In this document: positions 6,289 to 12,669 of the stretch, one piece after another
How positions within the stretch are numbered: position 1 is the stretch's first letter
Layout of the letters: each line of letters starts with the position of its first letter
Source of the DNA: G020350405 sp964513655
GTDB taxonomy: Bacteria > Planctomycetota > Phycisphaerae > Sedimentisphaerales > Anaerobacaceae
Length of the DNA: 12,669 nucleotides
Reading direction: 5' to 3'
Assembly: GCA_964513655.1 (NCBI GenBank)
Contig: CAZENQ010000093.1
Span: 1-12,669, forward strand
Translations under genes and position numbers: made by a program
The notes under the pieces: generated by a model
Database searches by the model: none
What the model was told of the DNA's origin: nothing
Seen by the model: only the letters and a program-made list of their open reading frames with translations

Positions 6289-6840
6289 CTACTCCAAAAG
6301 AGAATCAGCCACATACTTGAACTTCTGTCCGCCCAGGGATGCATCAACCATAAGCCCTGCGTCCGTCATAACAAAAACCGCCATCCCCGCCTTGTAGTCG
6401 GCCTTGGCCGCGGCGCCGGATTTAAGCGCTACACCTGTAGCCTGAGCGGAGAATGTAAACTCCCCCGAGCGAAACTTGTCCAAATCTTCCTTGTCTCTGA
6501 AAAAGATAATCTCGCGGAAAAACTCTCCGCCGAACGAAAATCCCAGCGTCGCCTGTGACATACTGCAGTAGCCGACCTTCTTACCTTGTTCGTAGACCAG
6601 ACCTTTGCCGTGCGCGCCCCCCACCCAGAACGCACCCTTAAAAACCTTTGGAAGTACGGCATAGCCGTGAGATTTCTCAAAAAATCGGTCTATGCTCGGG
6701 TCTTTGGCCTTTAAAGCGGCAACGGTTTCCGCAACCTCGGCCGACAAAACGCCTCGCGCCTCCTCAGTCTTCGGAACCGTCGCACAGCCAACCCCCACAA
6801 CCATCAGCATTACCATTGTGATAACAAACTTTGTGTACAT
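6289..6840 (-). CDS. YSC84/SYLF-domain lipoprotein
   Basis: A 183-residue product of the YSC84 (SYLF, formerly DUF500) family. Residues 1-18 are hydrophobic after MYTK, and C19 in VGVGCATVPKTEEAR is a likely lipidation site, though Gly rather than Leu stands at -3. The body is typical of the bacterial family: KDPSIDRFFEKSHGYAVLPKV, WVGGAHGKGLVYEQGKKVGY, SQATLGFSFGGEFFREIIFF, FTFSAQATGVALKSGAAAKADY and MVDASLGGQKFKY. Eukaryotic SYLF domains bind phosphoinositides; the role of the bacterial envelope versions is unclear. AAGGAG eight bases before the ATG sets the start. A copy of the 45-bp repeat ending in minus-strand TATAAT lies about 40 bases upstream and may be its promoter. It is the last gene of the minus-strand group and converges with the PEP-CTERM gene. 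Confidence 0.85.
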   Translation of the reverse strand: MYTKFVITMVMLMVVGVGCATVPKTEEARGVLSAEVAETVAALKAKDPSIDRFFEKSHGYAVLPKVFKGAFWVGGAHGKGLVYEQGKKVGYCSMSQATLGFSFGGEFFREIIFFRDKEDLDKFRSGEFTFSAQATGVALKSGAAAKADYKAGMAVFVMTDAGLMVDASLGGQKFKYVADSLLE

Positions 6841-6880
6841 GACTGAAACTCCTTAATTTAACTTTCTTGCTTTCATGCCT

Positions 6881-6925
6881 ATTATACTATTGCCAATAAT
6901 TTAATCCACAAGCTTCACCGCTGGC
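6881..6925 (-). repeat. 45-bp direct repeat, copy A, promoter-like, upstream of YSC84 gene
   Basis: Identical to 8431-8475 except one base (44 of 45). Read on the minus strand it runs from GCCAGCGGTGAAGC to ATAGTATAAT. It ends in a perfect -10 hexamer (6886-6881), but TTGTGG, the best -35, is 19 bases away. An inverted repeat TATTGCCAATA (6888-6898) overlaps the region just upstream of the -10 and could be an operator. The copy begins 17 bases after the stop of the DUF1254 gene. In frame after that stop it reads PAVKLVD followed by TAA. Confidence 0.8.
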
Positions 6926-6942
6926 GCGTGGACGGGTGACCT

Positions 6943-8409
6943 TTACTTTACCTTAACAATATCATGCGGTTTCCATGTTTGTTCAAAGTACGGCTCAAGC
7001 GGCCCGTATAAACGAATTAGAATAAACCAACCTTCTCCGGGGATGGTTTTAATCCAGTTATTTTCTTTTCCTTCGGGAGCTTCCGGGGCAAACCAAACCG
7101 TAACAGAGCCGTCTTCATTAGCTTCAGGATCGTCATAGGTACTCACACTAGGTTTCTCCTGACCGTTCTGCAATAAAGAACGAGTATCGGGATGATAAGC
7201 CGTCACAGACCAGAAATCCTTAGCTGGTATATTCTTAGGAAGTGTTAACTGATATGTATGGCCCCCCATAAGAAAATTGTCATCGCTATCACGGTAACTT
7301 GCCAGGTATTGCGAACCAAGTCCAACCATTTTTGCTGTCATAGCAGGTGTCACAACAATAGCCTCATAATGAAACAGCGTACGGGCATCAAGCCACAGGG
7401 CATCGCCGGACATAAAATCATGACGGCCACCAATAAACAAATGTTCATATTTTCGATCTCGATACATACGAACTCCATCAAGGCGATTGGCATAAGCATT
7501 AGCTTTAGCAATGGTATCTCCGATTTGAACGCCTTCAGCAAGAAGCCTTTTCATGCGAGCATCCGGGGCAAAAGGCTTACCCTTTTCGATACCAAGGGCC
7601 TTGAGCAAACCAAGTTCGTACCTTGTAAATGCTGTAGAAGGCTCATATTGGACAATTTGGTTCAGCAGGTCGAAGTAGGTTATATCTCGTGGATGAGTCG
7701 TATTACCTCCCTTGAATGATAAACTGGCATACTGGGCGTTCTTACGCGGCCCAGTAGAGAGAGGATAGATCTTAAAGTTCTTGCGATAATACTCAAGAGC
7801 ATCGTCCCCGGTTCCGGTATCCTGCACAAAACCGCGAGCCATAACCCAGTTACGGTAGGTAGGACATTCAAAGACGAAGTAGCCATCTGGCACGCTTCCT
7901 TTATATCCGGGAGGAAGAAGAAGGTATTTTCCGCCTTTACCTTTGTCAGGTCCGGTATTTCCAATATCGGTGATCCAACGCTGCCATCCATCATCGACGA
8001 TCCCAAGTACATTCGGAGGTGTCTCAACAACAGTCGGGCCATCTATCTTGAGGTCGGCACAACCTGTGGCGTAGATACTCTCTGTGTTGTATGTCAACCC
8101 TATGGCCTTGGCCTTTCCGGCTCCCGGTTCAACAAAGACCAGAATGTCGCTGGAATTCTTCCAGCCGTGTTCCCAGATTTGTGCCTCGAATATAGAGTTG
8201 ACAGACGTCATTGGCATGAATTCTAAATATGCCTGCGTAGCCCGCTGCACGTCGAGCTGCTCATAAGCCTTCTTGACTGTAGCCTCGGTCGGATATCCGC
8301 CCTTGAATTCGAGCCTTCCGATTCGGGTGTTCACAGTCTCTGCACAAGCCGAACTTAAAACCATAATTACCAGCAGTGAAATTACCAACATCTTTCTTCC
8401 AATTTCCAT
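6943..8409 (-). CDS. Exported DUF1254/DUF1214 protein, AT-rich paralogue
   Basis: A 488-residue product with a signal peptide (MEIGRK, hydrophobic 7-18, likely cleavage after A-C-A at 23). It has an N-terminal DUF1254 region (about 45-180, with KIDGPTVVETPP and GPDKGKGGKYLLLPPGYKGS) and a C-terminal DUF1214 region (about 365-475, with LDARTLFHYEAIVVTPAM, GGHTYQLTLPKNIPAKDFW and NNWIKTIPGEGWFILIRLYG). Both domains are widespread in bacteria with no established biochemical activity. It is a clear paralogue of the next gene upstream, sharing most motifs, but is far more AT-rich. AAGGGA about nine bases before the ATG supports 8409; a second ATG at 8391 would also leave a workable signal peptide. 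The gene is bracketed by the 45-bp repeat, whose upstream copy puts a TATAAT about 20 bases before the start. Confidence 0.85.
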   Translation of the reverse strand: MEIGRKMLVISLLVIMVLSSACAETVNTRIGRLEFKGGYPTEATVKKAYEQLDVQRATQAYLEFMPMTSVNSIFEAQIWEHGWKNSSDILVFVEPGAGKAKAIGLTYNTESIYATGCADLKIDGPTVVETPPNVLGIVDDGWQRWITDIGNTGPDKGKGGKYLLLPPGYKGSVPDGYFVFECPTYRNWVMARGFVQDTGTGDDALEYYRKNFKIYPLSTGPRKNAQYASLSFKGGNTTHPRDITYFDLLNQIVQYEPSTAFTRYELGLLKALGIEKGKPFAPDARMKRLLAEGVQIGDTIAKANAYANRLDGVRMYRDRKYEHLFIGGRHDFMSGDALWLDARTLFHYEAIVVTPAMTAKMVGLGSQYLASYRDSDDNFLMGGHTYQLTLPKNIPAKDFWSVTAYHPDTRSLLQNGQEKPSVSTYDDPEANEDGSVTVWFAPEAPEGKENNWIKTIPGEGWFILIRLYGPLEPYFEQTWKPHDIVKVK

Positions 8410-8430
8410 TTTCGTATGTCCCTTCTCAAA

Positions 8431-8475
8431 ATTATACTATTGCCAATAATTTAATCCACAAGCTTCACCGCCGGC
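8431..8475 (-). repeat. 45-bp direct repeat, copy B, promoter-like, upstream of AT-rich DUF1254 gene
   Basis: Partner of 6881-6925, offset exactly 1550 bases. It starts nine bases after the stop of the upstream DUF1254 gene and ends 21 bases before the ATG of the next. The minus-strand TATAAT is at 8436-8431 and the inverted repeat TATTGCCAATA at 8438-8448. A start of transcription about seven bases past the -10 would leave a very short leader with the AAGGGA ribosome site near its 5' end. Here the PAVKLVD-stop reading is out of frame with the preceding gene. Confidence 0.8.
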
Positions 8476-8484
8476 ACTCCAAGT

Positions 8485-10017
8485 TTAGTTCAATTTCTCG
8501 ATTTCTCCCGGCCGCCAGGTCTTGTCGTACCACGCCTCGGTTGGACTATAGAGGCGCAAGACGCAGAACCAGCCCTTGCTGGGAACAGTTTGGAGCCAGT
8601 TAGCCTCCTTGCTGGCTGGTGCTTTAGGGCCGAAATACAGATCGATCGACCCGTCGTCGTTGACGATCAGCTTGTCGCGCGTGTTATTCTTGCCGGGAAA
8701 TGGCTGGCTGGTCTGGAGCTCGGAGCGGGTCTGCGGGTCATAGACCACCACCGACATGAATCTCTCGGCGGGAGGATCCTTGGGGAGGTTCAGCTTGTAG
8801 GTCCTGCCCCCGTCGAGGTAGTTACCGTCTTGGTCTTGGGTACAGAGCGCGTATTTGGAACCTTTTCCTATTAATTTCCAAGCCATGGCTGGGGTATTGA
8901 CCGTTGCCATATAGAAGAACAGCGTGCGCGCATCCAGGTACCGTCCTCCCTCGCCGCCGTCCTTTAACCACTGGTAGTCTCCGCCGACGAAACCGGTCCT
9001 CCAGTAACTGCCTTCGTAGTAGTACGATCCTGGCTCGCGTGTCTCGAACGAGATAGCCCTGGCGGTGGCATTCCCAACCGCGACCGCGTCAATCAGGATC
9101 TTCTTCATCCTGGAATCCGGTTCGAAGGGCCTGCCCTTCTGGATGCCGACGGCCGAGAAGAGTCCGCGAAGCTCCGGATCGATCATCTCAACCGGCTCTC
9201 TATCAATAACGGTGTGCAGTTCTTCGAAGAACCCGTAGTCATTAGCATGTATCGTGTTAAACACCTTACCAGAGCCGCTGATGAACTCCATCGCGGGCGG
9301 ATTCGTCGCCCTGGCGAGGGGATAGATTTTCAGACCTTCCCTGAACATCTTGGCGGCTGCGTCCGGCTTGCCGTCAACAAGGAAGCCGCGCAGAATGACC
9401 CAGTTCACAAAGCTGGTTGACTTGGCGGTGAAGTAGCCGTCGGGGACGTCACCCTCGTAATCGGGCGGAAGAATCAGGTACTTGCCGCCTTTGCCCCTGT
9501 CGGGGCCTGGTGGGCCCATGTCGATAACGAACCGGAAGAAGGCGTCGTTGACCGTCCCCGGGCCGGACCCCCCCGGGACCTCGATCACCGTCGGCCCGCC
9601 CTTCTTGAGATCGAGAAAGGCGCTGCAGTACACCGTGTCAGTGTTGCCGGTGAGAAACAGCGGATTACTGTCCAGCAGCTCATCCATAATCATGGCTTGG
9701 TTCGACTTCTTGGCGCCCAAGGCCGCCTGACCGCGCCGAAGCGCCTCCAGAGAGGCTGCAGGAATCCCGTTCAAAAAAGTCTCCACGCCGCGAAAAAAGT
9801 CGAGGTTATCGTAGCACAACTCGGCCGTCTTCTTGGTGGGGATCCCGTCGAAGAACTCCAGCACGCCAATCCTCGTCTTCACTTGGTCTGGGGTCATGAT
9901 GGACTCTGGGATCTTGGTGTTGTAACTTGGTGTTGCTGTACCATATCCTGCCTTTGACACGACAGACACTACAGCAATACCTAAAATTAGTAAGTTTCTG
10001 AACTTTGAGGTTTCCAT
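8485..10017 (-). CDS. Exported DUF1254/DUF1214 protein, GC-rich paralogue coupled to arylsulfatase
   Basis: A 510-residue product from the chosen start. The signal peptide covers about residues 1-28 (METSKFRN, hydrophobic 9-20). DUF1254 spans roughly 65-200 (TGNTDTVYCSAFLDLKKGGPT, GPDRGKGGKYLILPPDYEG) and DUF1214 roughly 360-500 (LDARTLFFYMATVNTPAM, GGRTYKLNLPKDPPAERF, ANWLQTVPSKGWFCVLRLY, TWRPGEIEKLN). An ATG at 10032, one base after the sulfatase stop, is in frame, but AAAGGAG lies between it and the ATG at 10017, so 10017 is the likelier start and the ribosome site sits inside the first alternative codons. The gene follows the sulfatase stop by 16 bases, implying co-transcription and probably translational coupling. 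The product probably acts in the periplasm, possibly beside the sulfatase; no activity is established for the family. Confidence 0.88.
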   Translation of the reverse strand: METSKFRNLLILGIAVVSVVSKAGYGTATPSYNTKIPESIMTPDQVKTRIGVLEFFDGIPTKKTAELCYDNLDFFRGVETFLNGIPAASLEALRRGQAALGAKKSNQAMIMDELLDSNPLFLTGNTDTVYCSAFLDLKKGGPTVIEVPGGSGPGTVNDAFFRFVIDMGPPGPDRGKGGKYLILPPDYEGDVPDGYFTAKSTSFVNWVILRGFLVDGKPDAAAKMFREGLKIYPLARATNPPAMEFISGSGKVFNTIHANDYGFFEELHTVIDREPVEMIDPELRGLFSAVGIQKGRPFEPDSRMKKILIDAVAVGNATARAISFETREPGSYYYEGSYWRTGFVGGDYQWLKDGGEGGRYLDARTLFFYMATVNTPAMAWKLIGKGSKYALCTQDQDGNYLDGGRTYKLNLPKDPPAERFMSVVVYDPQTRSELQTSQPFPGKNNTRDKLIVNDDGSIDLYFGPKAPASKEANWLQTVPSKGWFCVLRLYSPTEAWYDKTWRPGEIEKLN

Positions 10018-10033
10018 TTTTTCTCCTTTCATT

Positions 10034-12361
10034 TTAGTCGGACAATCTAAAAATGACCTTGTCTAGTGCTCCCTTGAATGGGAAAGGACCTTTGTAAAGT
10101 TTCGACACTTGTGTACCCGTGTCGCGCCCCACGTCGAAGGTCTCTGCCAAAGAATAGGTGCTGATATGCATCGTGGGCATCTCCGTCTCGGCAACTTTTT
10201 CGCCGTTGACATACAGCTCGCCGGTTCCACCGAACTCTTTGGTCTTGATAAACTTGAACTTCAGCTCGGTCCTGCCCTTCGGCAATGGGGGCGATGCCAT
10301 CGTGTAATACACGCCATCCAGATAGTTGTAGTCATAATACAGACGGCCATTCTTAATAAACATAGTGAACCCGCCCGTCATGCCGCCCACACAGCAAATC
10401 ACACCTTCTTCATAACCTTTAAGATCAATGGAGGTTGTAATCGTATGGGAGCGATTTTTAACCGGAGCTGAAGCTTTCTCAGCAATGCGGTAGGCACCGG
10501 GTGCATAATAAACAAACTGCTTCTGATCACCGAACAAGATGTCCTGCGTCCCGGCCAGACGCTTGAGCATGTCGTCGTAGAGAGGGTAGACGTTGTATTT
10601 CCAGGCTTCTTCATCAAAGATTTTTTTAAGCTCTTCAAGCTTTTTTGGGTACTTGTCAGCAAGATCTGTGCTCTCCGAGAAATCCTCAGCCACGTGGTAA
10701 AGTTCCCACACATCATCCTCAAATGGGGTGACAGAACCGACAACCCATGGCATCCGCTTGCCATGCAGCGTCACCGCTTTCCAGCCGTCCACCCAGATCG
10801 CCCGGTTGCCGAACATCTCGTAATACTGGCGTTCCTTTACGTTGGGCGCATCGGCGTCGTTGAAGGAGTACATCATCGACTTGCCATCCATCGGCTGCTG
10901 CTCGATACCGTGGTATTCTTTTGGCACAGAAAGACCCGCTGCTTCCAAAATAGTCGGGGCGACATCAGCGATATGGTGATACTGATTGCGGATCTGGTTC
11001 CTGGCCTTGATACCTTTCGGCCAATGGACCACCAGCGCATCATGCTGTCCGCCGCGATGTTCACTTTGCTTGAAGTACCGAAACGGTGTGTTTCCTGCCA
11101 TTGCCCAACCGGCATGGTAATGCGGATAAGTTGTTGCATCACCCCAATTGGGATAATGCCGCATGCTGGCATCGAATGGAGTTTGGAGACCGTTCAAAAC
11201 ATAAGTCTCATTAAAAGTACCGGATAAACCACCTTCGCCACTGGCACCGTTGTCGGAAGTAACAAAAATCAGGGTGTTGTCCAGTTCACCAATCCGCTCC
11301 AGGTTTTCGAGGACGCGGCCGATCTGATGGTCTACGAGTTCCATCTGGGCGGCAAAGACTTCCATCTGACGAGCGTAGAGCTTCTTCTGGTCTTCGTTTA
11401 GATCATCCCAGGCCGGGATCTCGTCGATCCTTTTCGTAAGCTTCGTGTTCGGCGGGACAACGCCAAGTTTTTTCTGGTTCTGCAGAATCATCTCACGTGC
11501 CTTATCCCAGCCCATATCGAACTTGCCGCGGTATCTGGTTATATACTCTCGCGGCGCGTGGTGAGGAGAATGCATCGAGCCCGAGGCCCAAAGCATCATG
11601 AACGGCAAGCCCGGCTTGATCGATTTATGACCCGTGATCCATTCAATGGCGCGATTGGCAAGATCTACATCAAGGTGTTCTGTTTTATGATAAGGTTCGG
11701 GTGTATGATCGTTCCACATCACCGGGACAAACTGGTGCACGTCCGCAGCCATGAAGGTGTACGCATGCTCAAAGCCCTCACCGCTTGGCCAGCGGTCAAA
11801 AGGCCCCACCTGGGAAACCTCATAAAGCGGTGTATGGTCCCACTTGCCAAGTGCATAGTTCACATAGCCTGACTCCTGAAGATAGTTTGCTACCGACTTT
11901 GCGGTCTCAGGTACCATCGCGTTATAGCCGGGGAATCCCATGGCGGTGAGCGCATGGCTGCCTAATCCGATGGAGTGCGGATTACGACCGGCCATCAGGG
12001 ATGCACGGGTTGGAGAACACAATGCCGTCGTGTGGAAGTTGTTATAGCGCAGACCGTTTTTAGCAAGCTTGTCAATGTTGGGTGTGTCGATAAGACCGCC
12101 AAAACAACCTATTTGGGCAAAGCCAACGTCGTCCAGCAGGAAAATTATGACATTCGGCGCGCCCTTGGGCGGAGTTACCGGCTCGGGCCACCATTCCTTT
12201 GAATCCTCATACCTCTTGGCAATCTTGCCTTTGAATTTCTGAGTACTGGCTTGTACTAAATCGGCCAAGAATGGCCCACCTAACACCGACCCTGCTGTTA
12301 TTCTCGTCGTCTGTCTCAGGAAATCCCGCCTGGTGACATTCGACTCTTTTTCGCTTTTCAT
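10034..12361 (-). CDS. Tat-exported formylglycine arylsulfatase (long, AtsA-like)
   Basis: A 775-residue type I sulfatase that hydrolyses sulfate esters outside the cytoplasm. TRRDFL at 10-15 followed by a hydrophobic stretch is a Tat signal. Catalytic features: metal-binding DD at 77-78; C115 in CSPTR (115-119), the Cys type that is converted to formylglycine, followed by SLMAGR; K173 in LGKW; His264 and the HH pair at 267-268; DN at 370-371 in FVTSDNG; and K431 in FKQSEHRGG. After the sulfatase core, the last 170 or so residues form a beta-rich domain (TSIDLKGYEEGVICCVGG, LYVNGEKVAETEMP), as in other long bacterial arylsulfatases. The start at 12361 is set by AAAGGAG seven bases upstream; a TTG at 12382 would add only seven residues. 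It lies 30 bases after the HAD gene stop. No formylglycine-generating enzyme is in the window. The substrate cannot be told from sequence. Confidence 0.93.
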   Translation of the reverse strand: MKSEKESNVTRRDFLRQTTRITAGSVLGGPFLADLVQASTQKFKGKIAKRYEDSKEWWPEPVTPPKGAPNVIIFLLDDVGFAQIGCFGGLIDTPNIDKLAKNGLRYNNFHTTALCSPTRASLMAGRNPHSIGLGSHALTAMGFPGYNAMVPETAKSVANYLQESGYVNYALGKWDHTPLYEVSQVGPFDRWPSGEGFEHAYTFMAADVHQFVPVMWNDHTPEPYHKTEHLDVDLANRAIEWITGHKSIKPGLPFMMLWASGSMHSPHHAPREYITRYRGKFDMGWDKAREMILQNQKKLGVVPPNTKLTKRIDEIPAWDDLNEDQKKLYARQMEVFAAQMELVDHQIGRVLENLERIGELDNTLIFVTSDNGASGEGGLSGTFNETYVLNGLQTPFDASMRHYPNWGDATTYPHYHAGWAMAGNTPFRYFKQSEHRGGQHDALVVHWPKGIKARNQIRNQYHHIADVAPTILEAAGLSVPKEYHGIEQQPMDGKSMMYSFNDADAPNVKERQYYEMFGNRAIWVDGWKAVTLHGKRMPWVVGSVTPFEDDVWELYHVAEDFSESTDLADKYPKKLEELKKIFDEEAWKYNVYPLYDDMLKRLAGTQDILFGDQKQFVYYAPGAYRIAEKASAPVKNRSHTITTSIDLKGYEEGVICCVGGMTGGFTMFIKNGRLYYDYNYLDGVYYTMASPPLPKGRTELKFKFIKTKEFGGTGELYVNGEKVAETEMPTMHISTYSLAETFDVGRDTGTQVSKLYKGPFPFKGALDKVIFRLSD

Positions 12362-12391
12362 TTTAATTCTCCTTTCGAACAATATTTTTTT

Positions 12392-12669
12392 CTATCTCAT
12401 TTGAAAAGGATAAATGACTTTCCAGTCCTTTTTCATATCCACGACCATCCAACCTTTGGTATTTGCCTCATCTAATCCTTTATCCAAACGACCGATATGC
12501 GATTCTCTATCATAAGCCCATTCACGCTCGGCATCTGTATGATGAATGTACACCATCAGATTGGGGCCATCCCCAGCAGCGGTCCATTGCAACATTTGCA
12601 GGTCTCCATCAGAGTTCCCAAACGCCGCGATGGGACGGCGCCCGATATGCTGGTTGATGCCGACCGGTT
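12392..12669 (-). CDS. HAD-superfamily phosphatase-like protein, C-terminal part only
   Basis: The frame is open to the right edge, so the N-terminus lies outside. The visible 91 residues include PVGINQHIGRRPIAAFGNSDG: GNSDGD fits HAD motif IV with its acidic pair for Mg binding. They continue with LMVYIHHTDAEREWAYDR and end VVDMKKDWKVIYPFQMR. The nucleophile Asp of motif I is not in view. This C-terminal pattern is typical of a group of haloacid dehalogenase-like hydrolases of unknown substrate that I recall near arylsulfatases and DUF1254 proteins. The gene is first in the visible operon, 30 bases ahead of the arylsulfatase. Whether it is exported cannot be judged without its start. Confidence 0.8.
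   Translation of the reverse strand, partial: PVGINQHIGRRPIAAFGNSDGDLQMLQWTAAGDGPNLMVYIHHTDAEREWAYDRESHIGRLDKGLDEANTKGWMVVDMKKDWKVIYPFQMR

Noticed and set aside
7258..7719. Plus-strand frame of 153 codons inside the AT-rich DUF1254 gene
   Set aside because: It is antisense to conserved DUF1254/DUF1214 coding sequence and shows no family features.
10018..10032. Start of the GC-rich DUF1254 gene at 10032
   Set aside because: It has no ribosome site of its own, and AAAGGAG inside these codons is well placed for the ATG at 10017; still possible through reinitiation after the sulfatase stop.
10109..12202. Plus-strand and minus-strand secondary frames inside the arylsulfatase (for example 10694-11227)
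   Set aside because: The sulfatase is intact and conserved throughout; these are shadow frames without ribosome sites or domains.

Overview
The window reads as a piece of a Planctomycetota genome, most likely class Phycisphaerae. The grounds are a PEP-CTERM sorted exported protein, a Tat-exported sulfatase, many exported and lipoprotein products, a very Lys/Glu-rich exported protein, and intergenic DNA full of degenerate interspersed repeats. This assignment is an inference from content; no marker gene such as rRNA is present.

Left part (1-1123): no convincing complete gene. A start-less open frame runs off the left edge on the minus strand, followed by a repeat-rich stretch whose clearest element is a 117-bp direct repeat (555-671 and 744-860, 92% identical). 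Then, on the minus strand: a Lys/Glu-rich exported protein (2170-1388) followed by a small lipoprotein (1327-1124), and an exported SGNH-hydrolase-like protein (3672-2338).

Middle part: on the plus strand lies an unusual ParA-type ATPase carrying a C-terminal glycogen-binding (CBM48/AMPK-beta-like) domain (4137-5369). A textbook sigma70-type promoter (TTGACA, 16-bp spacer, TATAAT) follows and leads into a PEP-CTERM protein built on a P/Homo-B domain (5560-6201). This converges with a minus-strand YSC84/SYLF-domain lipoprotein (6840-6289).

Right part, all minus strand, in transcription order: the C-terminal end of a HAD-family phosphatase (cut by the window edge), a 775-residue Tat-exported formylglycine arylsulfatase, and a DUF1254/DUF1214 protein translationally coupled to it. 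These three look like one operon. A second, much more AT-rich DUF1254/DUF1214 paralogue follows and then the YSC84 gene. A 45-bp near-identical direct repeat, ending in TATAAT when read on the minus strand, sits directly upstream of both the second DUF1254 gene and the YSC84 gene, so that paralogue is bracketed by repeats. The cluster suggests envelope or periplasmic sulfate-ester handling, but the roles of the DUF1254 and HAD proteins in it are not known.

Most worth a second look: the ParA-CBM48 fusion, the repeat-bracketed low-GC DUF1254 gene, and the repeat family that mimics small genes with ribosome binding sites. I found no RNA genes, CRISPR array, transposase or integrase.
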